Origin: Deinococcus cellulosilyticus NBRC 106333 = KACC 11606
GTDB taxonomy: Bacteria > Deinococcota > Deinococci > Deinococcales > Deinococcaceae
Reading direction: 5' to 3'
Length of the DNA stretch: 64,000 nt
Assembly: GCF_007990775.1 (NCBI RefSeq)
Contig: NZ_BJXB01000022.1
Span: 1-64,000, forward strand
The first letter of the stretch is position 1, and each line of letters starts with the position of its first letter. A program made the position numbers and the translations under genes. Below, piece after piece: positions 40,452 to 48,799 of this stretch. The notes below the pieces were generated by a model. The model made no database searches and was not told the DNA's origin. It saw nothing but the letters and a program-made list of their open reading frames with translations.

Positions 40452-40827
40452 GAAGACGCACCTTTCTGGGTCAGCGGCTGTGGCTGTCAGAGAATGGCAG
40501 GGCAGCGTTTACGCTTACAGCTGGAAACCGCCTGCACTTTTCATCCGATTTTGGCTGTTTCCATTATAGGGGGTCTGTGGAATTCCATGCAGTGTTGGCA
40601 GGTTTTCCACCCTGCCCTATTTTGCAGGCTGATGGCGCTCCTGTCATCGGTGACAACACCTATTCGGAAAACTTTTCCGCAAGTTGTGCACAATTTACGG
40701 AAATTTACGGAAAGGGCTGATTTTGCGCAATGTGCGCGGAAAAGATCAAGCTGTAAACGCAAACAACGTCTCGGCATGCCCACCCCGTTACACTTCCGTA
40801 AGAAAACAGTAGACTTGAAGAGACCTC
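40452..40827. other. Intergenic region between LacI regulator and sirtuin
   Basis: 376 bp without a gene. Contains AGCGTTTACGCT (40504-40515), a near-palindrome suited to a LacI-type protein, and TAGACT about 17 nt before the sirtuin ATG. A run of ACGGAAA/TTTACGGAAA direct repeats lies at 40695-40715. Confidence 0.4.
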
Positions 40828-41541
40828 ATGGAACGACGCCTCAAACATCTTGTGGTTCTCTCTGGTGCTGGCATCTCTGCAGAAAGTGGACTCTCCACCT
40901 TCCGCGATTTCAATGGGCTGTGGCACCATTACCGGGTGGAAGAAGTCGCCTCGCTGGATGCCTGGAAGAAGCACCCGAAGCTGGTGCTGGAGTTCTACAA
41001 CGAGCGGCGAAGGCAGGCCATCGAAGCGAAACCCAACGCCGGGCACCAGGCCCTGGCCATGCTGGAGCAGCACTATCAGGTCACCATCATCACCCAGAAT
41101 GTGGACCACCTGCATGAGCAGGCAGGGTCCAGTTCGGTGGTGCACCTGCATGGAGAACTGTTTAAAGCCCGGTCCACCCTGGACCCTGAACTGGTGTACC
41201 AGCTTCAGGGAACAGAGCTCAACTGGGGAGACACCTGTGAACAGGGTTCACAGCTGAGGCCGCACATCGTCTGGTTCGGGGAGGAAGTTTCGCAGTTCAA
41301 ACACGCTGCCCATCTGGTGCGACAGGCGGACATCTTCATTGTGGTGGGAACCTCGCTGGCGGTTTATCCTGCGTCCTCTCTGCTGCACCATGTCCCGGAA
41401 GACACCCCCAAGTACATCATTGACCCCAGAAGACCCGAGTTGCCCAGAATTCCAAACGTGTCTTTCATTCAGGCGGTGGCCAGCCGGGGATTGCCGCAAC
41501 TCGCCAGAGAGTTGATTGCTCTGGAAAGCCTGGCCCGCTGA
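40828..41541 (+). CDS. NAD-dependent deacylase (Sir2), apparently zinc-free
   Basis: 237 residues. Sirtuin motifs: GAGISAESGLSTFRD, ITQNVDHLHEQAG (catalytic HLHG follows), VVGTSLAVYP. FYNERRRQ carries the Tyr and Arg that mark succinyl/malonyl-lysine removers such as E. coli CobB. The zinc-binding part is reduced: only one cysteine (DTCEQG) remains instead of four, as in a group of Bacteroidetes-like sirtuins, suggesting possible transfer. It would deacylate cytosolic proteins. Confidence 0.9.
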   Translation: MERRLKHLVVLSGAGISAESGLSTFRDFNGLWHHYRVEEVASLDAWKKHPKLVLEFYNERRRQAIEAKPNAGHQALAMLEQHYQVTIITQNVDHLHEQAGSSSVVHLHGELFKARSTLDPELVYQLQGTELNWGDTCEQGSQLRPHIVWFGEEVSQFKHAAHLVRQADIFIVVGTSLAVYPASSLLHHVPEDTPKYIIDPRRPELPRIPNVSFIQAVASRGLPQLARELIALESLAR

Positions 41542-41544
41542 ACC

Positions 41545-41931
41545 ATGCGCAGCCTGAGATTTGGGCTGTGCTGTGCATTGCTTGGCGCACTTTCTGCGTG
41601 GCTGGGATTGAAATTTTTCCCCACACAGGCAGGCTTTATTGCTGCCCCCACTGCACGTGAAATGGTCGTCTGGAGTGCTGCTGGTGTGCTGGGTGTGCTT
41701 GGAGCCGTCTGGTCTTTATCAGGGGTGCGCAAAAGCAGTCTCCTCGAAGGCATCCTGCTCGCCCTGATCGGTGTGCCCCTGGTCAGCCTGATTTCTCTGC
41801 TCTTCTGGTGGGGACCTGAACCGTACACCTTCAGCACAGCCTGGGTGCTGGGCTGGGACATGCTGCTGAAGACCTGGTGGCTGCTGATCCTGATGGGTCT
41901 GGGTGCCCACTGGCTCAGACGGATGATCTGA
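41545..41931 (+). CDS. Small integral membrane protein
   Basis: 128 residues with four likely membrane helices (about 5-25, 40-60, 68-90 and 103-124). It starts 3 nt after the sirtuin stop, so it is in the same operon. No charged functional motif, no recognised family. End faces the convergent MocR gene with only 3 nt between. Confidence 0.65.
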   Translation: MRSLRFGLCCALLGALSAWLGLKFFPTQAGFIAAPTAREMVVWSAAGVLGVLGAVWSLSGVRKSSLLEGILLALIGVPLVSLISLLFWWGPEPYTFSTAWVLGWDMLLKTWWLLILMGLGAHWLRRMI

Positions 41932-41934
41932 CCA

Positions 41935-43377
41935 TCAGCTGCTGTTTTCTGTGGCACACTGGAGGATCACTTCGCTGAGCACCTTGCCTCCCTGCTGAAT
42001 CTGGGGCAGGGAGAGTCCACCATAGCCCAGCATCAGACCATTGAGGGGCACATTCTGGGCGTAATAGCGGTCTGGAGGCTCCACCAGCACTTTTCTGGCC
42101 GCACACTGCCGCTGAACCTCGCGGTAGGGGATGTGGTCTGGAAGCTGCAGGAAACCATGCAAGCCTGCATCGATCCCAATCAGGCGACAGAGCCCTGCAG
42201 TTTCCTTGAGGGCTTCTTTCAGGGCCTGCCGTTTCTGGGCATAGACTTTACGCATGCTGCGGATGTGGCGGTCCAGCATCCCACGGCGCAGGAGTTCCAG
42301 CATGGCGGTCTGCAGCACGTGCGAGTGCTGGTAATCGGTCAGTTGCCTGAGCACCTTCACCCGATCAATCAGGGCAGGCGGAGCAACGATATAGCCCAAC
42401 CTCAGGGCTGGTGTGAGGACTTTGGAGAGGGTCCCGATGTAAGCCACCAGTCCATGGTGGTCCATGGACGCCAGTGCAGGCAGAGGAGCATCAAAACGAA
42501 ACTCACTCTCGTAATCGTCTTCAATGATCAGGGCGTCGTGCTGTGCGGCAAAATGCAGCAGGGCCTCCCTGCGGGGCAAAGACATGCGGTACCCCAGAGG
42601 AAACTGGTGGCTGGGCGTGGTGTAGATCAGCACCGGAGGAGGGTCATCCGGGAGGCTCTGTACCCGCAGGCCATCTTCATCCACCTCTGTGGGAACCACA
42701 GTGGCCTCATGGTGCCGAAAAACCTCGCGGGCCAGTGGAAATCCGGGTTCCTCGAAAGCCACCTGGTCTCCCCTCTCAAGGGTCACCTGCGCAATCAGGT
42801 TGAGCGCATGGATGGTGCCGGAGGTGATCATCACATCTGCAGCAGTGCAGGCAATGCCTCTGGATCTGCGCACAAAAAGGGCCACCTGTTCCCGCAATTC
42901 CAGTTCTCCCTGGGCATCCTGATAATCGGCAGGAAAGGCCGTCTGACCCACAGCCCGCCACAGCACTTTCCAGTCGTCTTTGCTGAGTGCCTCCAGGCTG
43001 GGCAGCCCTGCGCGGAATTCAATGGTGCCCTCCACAATGGGCCGGGTCACAGGCAACTCCAGTGGAGGTTTCTGCATCCAGCGGGGAGACCTTTGCATGG
43101 CAGGCATTCCAGCAGTGCGGGAGGTCACCTCTGGGTTCACAAAGGTTCCTGAGCCCTGCCGGGAGACCAGCAAGCCTTCAGCGAGCAGTTCCTCGAAAGC
43201 AGCAATCACAGTGTTGCGGGTTACTCCATAAACCTGCGCGAGGTCACGGGTGGAAGGGAGGCGCATTCCAGCAGGCAATTTGCCTTGCAGGATCTGGTTG
43301 CGGAGCTGTTCGCGGATCTGCTGACCCAGCGGAATTTTCTGGTGACGCTCTAAAGAGAGCTGGAGGTCGCGTGGCAC
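41935..43377 (-). CDS. MocR-type regulator (GntR helix-turn-helix fused to PLP aminotransferase domain)
   Basis: 480 residues from GTG 43377. Residues ~10-80 are a GntR winged helix (RLPSTRDLAQVYGVTRNTVI); from ~110 an aminotransferase class I domain with VMITSGTIHAL, IIEDDYESEFR and the PLP lysine in IGTLSKVLTPALRLGY. MocR proteins sense PLP or amino compounds and often control vitamin B6 or GABA genes (PdxR, GabR). The GTG is supported by TAGAAT 6 nt upstream. Target genes are not adjacent in an obvious way. Confidence 0.92.
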   Translation of the reverse strand: MPRDLQLSLERHQKIPLGQQIREQLRNQILQGKLPAGMRLPSTRDLAQVYGVTRNTVIAAFEELLAEGLLVSRQGSGTFVNPEVTSRTAGMPAMQRSPRWMQKPPLELPVTRPIVEGTIEFRAGLPSLEALSKDDWKVLWRAVGQTAFPADYQDAQGELELREQVALFVRRSRGIACTAADVMITSGTIHALNLIAQVTLERGDQVAFEEPGFPLAREVFRHHEATVVPTEVDEDGLRVQSLPDDPPPVLIYTTPSHQFPLGYRMSLPRREALLHFAAQHDALIIEDDYESEFRFDAPLPALASMDHHGLVAYIGTLSKVLTPALRLGYIVAPPALIDRVKVLRQLTDYQHSHVLQTAMLELLRRGMLDRHIRSMRKVYAQKRQALKEALKETAGLCRLIGIDAGLHGFLQLPDHIPYREVQRQCAARKVLVEPPDRYYAQNVPLNGLMLGYGGLSLPQIQQGGKVLSEVILQCATENSS

Positions 43378-43383
43378 ACGATG

Positions 43384-43389
43384 ATTCTA
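43384..43389 (-). promoter_or_regulatory. -10 box of leaderless MocR gene
   Basis: TAGAAT on the minus strand, 6 nt before the GTG start at 43377. Confidence 0.6.
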
Positions 43390-43523
43390 ACAGTCCCTTC
43401 TTGAAGCAGACACAGACCTGACTGTTGCAAGAAATTCATGCTTTCTTAAGCGTGAAGGAAATGTGAGCAAGTCTTACGCTCTGGATTTCCCCCAGATTCT
43501 AATTTGAAGAAGAGGAGGATTTT

Positions 43524-43796
43524 ATGCGTCATGGATGCCTTTTGGGTGTGATTTTGCTGGTGCTTGGGATCGGACAGGCTGCTGCAGAGACAGAGCTGTT
43601 CACCCTGAATGTAAAGAACCACTGTGAGAACAGCATGGACATTTTCATCGATGGAGCCTATGTGGGGACTGTGGAGCAGGAAGGGCAGTTCGCCATCATG
43701 TCGGGTGAACACATGCTTTATGCCAGAAACACCATTGAATATGCAGATGCCACAGTGGTGGCAGATCAGGATTACGACTGGATGCTGTGCCACTGA
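43524..43796 (+). CDS. Small secreted hypothetical protein
   Basis: 90 residues after a strong GAAGAGGAGG ribosome site. Signal peptide GVILLVLGIGQAAA; mature part ~68 residues, acidic, with two cysteines (KNHCENS and the terminal LCH) likely to pair. Beta-rich (ELFTLNVKNHC, MDIFIDGAYVGTV). The pattern of a short exported beta domain resembles PEGA-like surface modules, but I cannot assign it. Confidence 0.7.
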   Translation: MRHGCLLGVILLVLGIGQAAAETELFTLNVKNHCENSMDIFIDGAYVGTVEQEGQFAIMSGEHMLYARNTIEYADATVVADQDYDWMLCH

Positions 43797-43824
43797 GGCT
43801 TCAACCGAAATATTCATTGAAGTG

Positions 43825-43856
43825 CTCCCCGGCGTTACCCGGGGAGTAACCTTTTA
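43825..43856 (+). terminator. Terminator after small secreted protein gene
   Basis: CTCCCCGG/CCGGGGAG stem, then TAACCTTTT. Confidence 0.75.
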
Positions 43857-43903
43857 AACGGTAGAAATACAGACATCAAATTTAACATTTGAAAAGTTTA
43901 GAC

Positions 43904-43933
43904 TTGAAATTCTTTACAGATGTATGCCATACT
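43904..43933 (+). promoter_or_regulatory. Leaderless lysZ promoter
   Basis: TTGAAA (43904-43909), 18-bp spacer, CATACT (43928-43933), 6 nt to ATG 43940. Confidence 0.65.
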
Positions 43934-43939
43934 CAGGGC

Positions 43940-44764
43940 ATGATCATCGTGAAGGTTGGCGGTTCTTTAGGCATCGACTATGACGCGCTGTGCAGGGACA
44001 TTGCAGCGCTGTACAAAGCAGGGGAAAAACTGATCCTGGTGCACGGCGGCAGCGCCGAAACCAACAGGGTGGCCGAGGCCCTCGGGCATCCTCCCCGTTT
44101 CATCACGTCTCCAAGTGGCTACACCAGCCGTTTCACGGACCGTGAGACCATCGAAATCTTCGAAATGGTGTACTGCGGCAAGATGAACAAGGGCATTGTC
44201 GAGCGCCTGCAACGTCTGGGCGTCAATGCTGTGGGCCTCAGCGGTCTGGATGGCCGGGTCTTTGAAGGCAAGCACAAAGACAGCGTGCGCAGCGTGGAAA
44301 ACGGCAAGGTCAAACTCCTGCGCGGAGACCACACCGGCACCGTCGAGAAGGTCAACACCCACCTGATCGAGCTCCTGCTGGACAACGGTTACTTGCCTGT
44401 CCTGACCCCTCCGGCCAGCAGCTATGAAGGGGTGGCCATCAACGTGGACGGAGACCGTGCTGCCGCAGCATTGGCCACGGCCCTCAAAGCCCACACCCTG
44501 ATGATGCTCTCCAACGTCCCTGGCCTGCTGCGCGAGTACCCCAACGAAGACAGCCTGATTCCCTTCATTCCTGCCACCGATGTGGAGTCCTACATGGGCT
44601 TTGCCCAGGACCGCATGAAGAAGAAAGTCCTCGGTGCCGCAGAAGCTGTGGCCGGAGGCGTGGGCCGCGTGATCTTCGGAGATGCCCGCATTGAGAACCC
44701 TGTCTCTGCAGCCCTTTCTGGCAAAGGCACCGTGGTGGCAGACAAGGCCAACGCAGCAGACTGA
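43940..44764 (+). CDS. lysZ: [LysW]-aminoadipate kinase (ArgB/LysZ family)
   Basis: 274 residues from ATG 43940. Amino-acid kinase fold: VKVGGSLGIDYDAL at the start, LVHGGSAETNRVAEALG, NVDGDRAAAALA and MLSNVPGLL. The gap after HGG and the ITSPSGYTSRFTD substrate loop resemble LysZ more than ArgB. It phosphorylates the aminoadipate carried on LysW. Alone under its own leaderless promoter, 5 kb from lysY, so pathway genes are only loosely clustered. Confidence 0.92.
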   Translation: MIIVKVGGSLGIDYDALCRDIAALYKAGEKLILVHGGSAETNRVAEALGHPPRFITSPSGYTSRFTDRETIEIFEMVYCGKMNKGIVERLQRLGVNAVGLSGLDGRVFEGKHKDSVRSVENGKVKLLRGDHTGTVEKVNTHLIELLLDNGYLPVLTPPASSYEGVAINVDGDRAAAALATALKAHTLMMLSNVPGLLREYPNEDSLIPFIPATDVESYMGFAQDRMKKKVLGAAEAVAGGVGRVIFGDARIENPVSAALSGKGTVVADKANAAD

Positions 44765-44780
44765 ACCTGACCTCTCTCTG

Positions 44781-44809
44781 GTGCAGTTCCCAAAGGAACT
44801 GCACTTTTT
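44781..44809 (+). terminator. Terminator after lysZ
   Basis: 10-bp perfect stem GTGCAGTTCC/GGAACTGCAC, loop CAAA, then TTTTT. Confidence 0.92.
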
Positions 44810-44847
44810 GCTGCACCTGGCTTCATGCGCAAAACAGGACAGGACCG

Positions 44848-44853
44848 TATCAT
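44848..44853 (+). promoter_or_regulatory. -10 box of leaderless secreted-protein gene
   Basis: TATCAT, 6 nt before ATG 44860. Confidence 0.55.
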
Positions 44854-44859
44854 AAAGAC

Positions 44860-45288
44860 ATGAAAAAAGCCCTGATCACCTTGCTGCTCCTGTGTGCCCC
44901 TGTTGCCTTTGCCCAGACGGCAGCTGAACTCGTGGTGGTGACGGCCATCGCCTCCACGCTGGACAGCAGTGTTTCTCTGCCCAGAGGAACCTACAAATAC
45001 ACCAACCCCCAGACAGCCCAGAAATTTGCACAGAACCTGGGTGCAGATGCCAGCAAGTATCAGAATTACGAAATGTACGTGGCCACGGGCATCATTGCAA
45101 AGCTGGCTCCGGGCTTTGTACAACAGCTGGAAACCAACTTTGCAGCTGCAGGTTATTTCAAAGCTTCAAGCAGCAGCAATGCCACCACCACCCGCAGCGA
45201 GTTCAGCAACGACGAAGGCAAAACCCTGCTGCTGTTCACCGTCTACCAGAAAGACACCGTGTATTTCCTGGTGGGCCGCAAGAAATAA
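44860..45288 (+). CDS. Secreted hypothetical protein
   Basis: 142 residues. Signal peptide LITLLLLCAPVAFAQ. Mature part ~122 residues, Ala/Thr/Ser-rich helix region (TAQKFAQNLGADAS, VQQLETNFAAAGYF) and a short beta end (TLLLFTVYQKDTVYFLVG). No cysteine in the mature chain. Similar small exported proteins are common in Deinococcus, but no family is recognised. Confidence 0.72.
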   Translation: MKKALITLLLLCAPVAFAQTAAELVVVTAIASTLDSSVSLPRGTYKYTNPQTAQKFAQNLGADASKYQNYEMYVATGIIAKLAPGFVQQLETNFAAAGYFKASSSSNATTTRSEFSNDEGKTLLLFTVYQKDTVYFLVGRKK

Positions 45289-45301
45289 GCCACACAGCCA
45301 A

Positions 45302-45331
45302 CTGACACCATCAACCCAACTGTTTTACCCT
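45302..45331 (+). promoter_or_regulatory. Promoter of GNAT gene pair
   Basis: CTGACA (45302-45307), 18-bp spacer, TACCCT (45326-45331), 5 nt before ATG 45337. Confidence 0.5.
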
Positions 45332-45336
45332 GAGAC

Positions 45337-45915
45337 ATGACACGACCACAGATCATGCCAGGAACACATGTCTTTCTGAGCAGGCTGCGACCGGAAGACC
45401 TGCACACCATTTACCAGCACATCAATCAGGCTGAGTATGCCACCTATGGAGATGGATATGCTCAGCCTTTTGCATTGGAAACCCTGGAACAACGGCATGC
45501 CCAGCGCCTGAAAGATCCCCATCGGGTGGACTTCGGTATTTTCTTGCAGGAGTCCGAGACCCTGATTGGAAGGGTTTTCCTGCACAACATTTCCTTGCAT
45601 CACCAAACGGCCACCCTGGGAATAGGAATTTTCCGAACAGACCTGCTGGGAAAAGGCCACGGTACAGAAGCCACCCGCCTGATGGTGGAGTATGGCATGT
45701 TCCATCTGAACCTCTACAACATCGATCTGCTGGTGTTCTCAGACAACATGCGGGCCATCCGGGCCTACCAGAAGGTGGGTTTCCGCATTCTGGGAGAGCG
45801 TCGGGGCAGTGCTGTGCTGGGAGGCCGCCGCATCAACGACACCTGGATGGACATCACCCGCGACGAGGTGGACCTGGGGCACCTCAGGGAGCGCTATTTT
45901 GGGGTAACGCCATGA
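45337..45915 (+). CDS. GNAT acetyltransferase (RimJ/RimL-like) 1
   Basis: 192 residues. GNAT fold of the RimJ/RimL type: LRPEDLHTIYQHIN at the start, then the acetyl-CoA loop GIFRTDLLGKGHGTEATRLMVEYG and YQKVGFRILGERRG. The acceptor is unknown; relatives modify ribosomal protein N-termini or polyamines. Overlaps its paralogue by ATGA; the two share the stretch ATRLMVEYGMFHLNLYNIDL. Confidence 0.9.
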   Translation: MTRPQIMPGTHVFLSRLRPEDLHTIYQHINQAEYATYGDGYAQPFALETLEQRHAQRLKDPHRVDFGIFLQESETLIGRVFLHNISLHHQTATLGIGIFRTDLLGKGHGTEATRLMVEYGMFHLNLYNIDLLVFSDNMRAIRAYQKVGFRILGERRGSAVLGGRRINDTWMDITRDEVDLGHLRERYFGVTP

Positions 45916-46496
45916 ACCCTGTGCTGTTTCGTGGAAAGAAAGTCATGCTGGGGGTTCTGGAACGCACAGACATTCCTGACATTGCCTCTCACTTCCAGAA
46001 TCCTGGCATGACCCTGTACATGTATGGTTACGGAAAAACCTTCTCGCTGGAGGAGGAATACCAGTGGTATGACAGCACCATCAGCAATCCAGACAATGTG
46101 ACCTTTGGCATCCTGACGCTGGAAGGCACCGTGATGGGAAGCTGTTCGCTGTTTGACATCAACCACCGCATGGGGACCGCCACCTTTGGCATCTGCATCT
46201 GGAAACCTGACTTCTGGAGCAAGGGTTATGGCACCGAGGCCACCCGGTTGATGGTGGAGTACGGCATGTTTCACCTCAACCTCTACAACATTGATCTGAC
46301 TGTATATTCATTCAACCCCCGTGGCATTCAGGCTTACCTGAAAGCAGGCTTCCGCGAGGTGGGCCGCCGCAGGGGGGCCGCCCTGCTGGGCCATGAACGT
46401 TTTGACAGGGTCTGGATGGAGATCACCCGCGACGAGGTGGACCTCAGTGGCATGCGTGCAATGGTGCCTCTGCTGGAAAGTGGTCCCAGGGACTGA
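45912..46496 (+). CDS. GNAT acetyltransferase (RimJ/RimL-like) 2
   Basis: 194 residues; tandem paralogue of the previous gene, with the same acetyl-CoA loop (GYGTEATRLMVEYGMF) and tail (ITRDEVDL). The N-terminal half differs more (ERTDIPDIASHFQNPG, EEEYQWYDST), which suggests a different acceptor. Coupled to gene 1 by a start-stop overlap. Confidence 0.9.
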   Translation: MNPVLFRGKKVMLGVLERTDIPDIASHFQNPGMTLYMYGYGKTFSLEEEYQWYDSTISNPDNVTFGILTLEGTVMGSCSLFDINHRMGTATFGICIWKPDFWSKGYGTEATRLMVEYGMFHLNLYNIDLTVYSFNPRGIQAYLKAGFREVGRRRGAALLGHERFDRVWMEITRDEVDLSGMRAMVPLLESGPRD

Positions 46497-46618
46497 AGCA
46501 AAATGGTACTGTTCAAAAGGGCTGCTGATCGGCAAAATGGAGCATGTTCCCTGAGAACAGCGTCCTTGCAGCAATGCAAAGAACATCAGGAACAGACCCA
46601 GACAGCAAACGCATATTT

Positions 46619-46646
46619 ATGCTGAAACCCTGACAGCTGAAACGCT
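46619..46646. repeat. Degenerate heptad repeat, NNTCAGC variant
   Basis: On the minus strand TTTCAGC, TGTCAGG, then GTTTCAGC with one extra base. Probably a decayed copy of the four-heptad family. Confidence 0.35.
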
Positions 46647-46706
46647 AGAAGTTTCAGCCTGAACCCGACCATCACCCTTTAAAATAGAGGCAAGAAGGAG
46701 AAGCAC

Positions 46707-47900
46707 ATGACTGCAACCACCCCCAACTGGCTGGAACTGGAACAGAAATACGACAGCGGCGTGTACAACAAGCACCAGGTCGTGATGGTCAAAGGCAAAA
46801 ACGCCACCGTCTGGGACAGCGAAGGCAACGAATACATCGACTGCGTCGGTGGTTATGGTGTCGCCAACATCGGCCACTGCAATGAGGACGTGGTGGAGGC
46901 CATCAAACAGCAGGCAGAAACCCTGCTGGTGATGCCCCAGACCCTCCCCAACGACAAGCGCGCCGAGTTCCTGGAAGAACTGGTGAGCGTGCTGCCCGAG
47001 GGCATGAACCGCATCTTCCTGTGCTCCACCGGCACCGAAGCCATGGAAGCTGCCAAGAAGTTCGCCATCACCGCAACGAATGGCCGCACCAAATTCATCG
47101 CCATGAAACGGGGTTTCTCCGGTCGTACTCTGGGCGCACTGGCCTTCACCTGGGAACCCAAGTACCGCGAGCCCTTCAAGGGCGTGATGGACCAGAACGT
47201 GGAATTCATCACCTACGGTGACATTGAGGCCCTGAAAGCCGCCATCGACGAGAACACCGCTGCCGTGATCATGGAGCCTGTGCAGGGTGAGGGTGGTGTG
47301 CGTCCTGGTGCAGTGGAGTTCATCCAGGCTGCCCGTCAACTGACAAAAGAGAAAGGTGCCCTTCTCATTCTGGACGAGATCCAGACCGGCTTTTGCCGCA
47401 CCGGAAAAATGTTTGCCTGTGAGCACTCAGGTGTGGTGCCAGACGGCATGACCCTCGCCAAAGCCATGGCAGGGGGCGTGCCCATCGGAGCCTTCGCCAT
47501 GAATGCCGAAGTGGCCGACAGGATGCCCAAAGGCGGACACGGCACCACTTTTGGAGGAAACCCTCTGGCCATGGCTGCAGGTGTCGCTGCCATCCGCTTC
47601 ATGAAGAAGAACCAGCTCTGGAAGCAGGCCGAGGAAAAGGGCAATTACTTCATGCAGAAACTGCGTGAAATCGGCAGCCCCAAAATCCGCGAGGTGCGCG
47701 GCCTGGGCCTGATGATCGGCGTGGAACTCAAAGAGAAAAGTGCCCCTTACATCACTGCCCTGGAGCACGAGCACCACGTCCTGACCCTGCAGGCCACCCC
47801 TCTGGTGGTGCGCTTCCTGCCCCCCCTCACCATCTCCTACGAGCAGATCGATCAGGCAGTGGCTGCGTTTAAAACCGTTCTGGAAACGGTTGAAGGCTGA
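46707..47900 (+). CDS. lysJ: [LysW]-aminoadipate semialdehyde transaminase (ArgD/LysJ family)
   Basis: 397 residues, class III aminotransferase. FLCSTGTEAMEAAKKFA binds PLP phosphate, LLILDEIQTGFCRTG holds the cofactor Asp, and MTLAKAMAGGVPIG holds the PLP lysine; HGTTFGGNPLAMAAG follows. It converts the LysW-bound semialdehyde to LysW-lysine, next to last step. Related to ArgD, and dual use with arginine is possible. Ribosome site AGAAGGAGAAGC. Ends with a strong terminator. Confidence 0.92.
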   Translation: MTATTPNWLELEQKYDSGVYNKHQVVMVKGKNATVWDSEGNEYIDCVGGYGVANIGHCNEDVVEAIKQQAETLLVMPQTLPNDKRAEFLEELVSVLPEGMNRIFLCSTGTEAMEAAKKFAITATNGRTKFIAMKRGFSGRTLGALAFTWEPKYREPFKGVMDQNVEFITYGDIEALKAAIDENTAAVIMEPVQGEGGVRPGAVEFIQAARQLTKEKGALLILDEIQTGFCRTGKMFACEHSGVVPDGMTLAKAMAGGVPIGAFAMNAEVADRMPKGGHGTTFGGNPLAMAAGVAAIRFMKKNQLWKQAEEKGNYFMQKLREIGSPKIREVRGLGLMIGVELKEKSAPYITALEHEHHVLTLQATPLVVRFLPPLTISYEQIDQAVAAFKTVLETVEG

Positions 47901-47920
47901 GACACACCTTGCAACAATTG

Positions 47921-47946
47921 TCCCCCTGATCTCAGGGGGATTTTAC
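47921..47946 (+). terminator. Terminator after lysJ
   Basis: TCCCCCTGA, 2-nt loop, TCAGGGGGA, then TTTTAC. Confidence 0.9.
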
Positions 47947-47957
47947 TTTGTCTGAAC

Positions 47958-48485
47958 TTATTTCTTCTCTTCCATCTGCTGGTTGAACTGCTCGCTCCGG
48001 TTTCTGGGAATGCTCAGGGTTTTCCACTGTTCACTTTTCAGGTGCTTGGCCAGAAACACAATCTGCCCCACGTGATAGGCAGCATGGGCCAATTGACGTT
48101 CAATGGCTTCCAGAACCGTGTGATCCTCACCCCGAATCTTGATGGTGTAATGCAGGTCCGGCACCTGCTGCAGTCCTTCAAAAGCAAGTGTCCAGCCCTG
48201 CTCCCATGCAGCCATCAGAGACGCACGGGTGTCACCATCAATGATGAATTCGCCATCCCGGTTGCGGTCTGGTTTCTCCCCATCTTCGGTCAGGTAGTTG
48301 GTCCATCTGGAGCGCATGTTCCCAGCAAGGTGCTTCACAATCAGGGCCAGGCTGTTGCTTTCGCTGTCAATGGTCTGAAAGAATTCTTCGTCGGAGACCT
48401 GGGCGAGGGCTTTTTCTGCCAGTGCACGGTACGTGGTGAACACCTTGTGGGTCGTCTGCAGGTAATGTTCTGTGAGTCTGTCCAT
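47958..48485 (-). CDS. DinB-like protein (DUF1572 type)
   Basis: 175 residues, four-helix bundle. Metal-type histidines: IVKHLAGNMRSRW and HAAYHVGQIVFLAKHL near the C-terminus; the loop YLTEDGEKPDRNRDGEF is typical of DUF1572. The DinB superfamily includes metal-dependent thiol transferases (bacillithiol or mycothiol S-transferases). Deinococcus makes bacillithiol, so a similar role is plausible, not shown. Leaderless box directly upstream. Confidence 0.88.
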   Translation of the reverse strand: MDRLTEHYLQTTHKVFTTYRALAEKALAQVSDEEFFQTIDSESNSLALIVKHLAGNMRSRWTNYLTEDGEKPDRNRDGEFIIDGDTRASLMAAWEQGWTLAFEGLQQVPDLHYTIKIRGEDHTVLEAIERQLAHAAYHVGQIVFLAKHLKSEQWKTLSIPRNRSEQFNQQMEEKK

Positions 48486-48490
48486 AACCC

Positions 48491-48496
48491 AATATA
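48491..48496 (-). promoter_or_regulatory. -10 box of leaderless DinB-like gene
   Basis: TATATT on the minus strand, 5 nt before ATG 48485. Divergent from the promoter at 48539. Confidence 0.5.
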
Positions 48497-48538
48497 AGGT
48501 TCTCTTGCAGTTCAGGAAGCCCCTTCATGCAGGCGGTG

Positions 48539-48544
48539 TACACT
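48539..48544 (+). promoter_or_regulatory. -10 box of leaderless DUF3006-type gene
   Basis: TACACT, 6 nt before ATG 48551; it excludes the ATG at 48527 as start since that lies upstream of the box. Confidence 0.55.
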
Positions 48545-48550
48545 ACCCCT

Positions 48551-48799
48551 ATGGCACAGTGGATTGTGGAAGGCTTCGAAAACGACCTCGTGCGGCTGGA
48601 ATTCGGAGACCGGTTGCTGGATTTTCCCCGTCACCTGCTTCCAGACATCAAGGTGGGCGATGTGCTGCTGCTGAAACAGCAGGGAAGCTGGTTTCGCTTT
48701 GTGGTGGACCGGGAAACCACAGAGCTTCTGAAGCAGGAGACGCGGGAGGCCCTCGCTGACCTCAATGCCCACGCCCCCGAGGGAGACATCAAAATATGA
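48551..48799 (+). CDS. DUF3006-type small protein
   Basis: 82 residues from ATG 48551. Beta-barrel-like: WIVEGFENDLVRLEF, FPRHLLPDIKVGDVL, FVVDRETTELLKQETREAL. DUF3006 proteins are often encoded next to ComEC-like metallo-hydrolases, as here. Function unknown. Stop overlaps the next start (ATGA). Confidence 0.85.
   Translation: MAQWIVEGFENDLVRLEFGDRLLDFPRHLLPDIKVGDVLLLKQQGSWFRFVVDRETTELLKQETREALADLNAHAPEGDIKI

Noticed and set aside
39531..41117. 528-residue plus-strand open frame
   Set aside because: Shadow of the LacI gene running into the sirtuin region in a wrong frame; composition is not protein-like.
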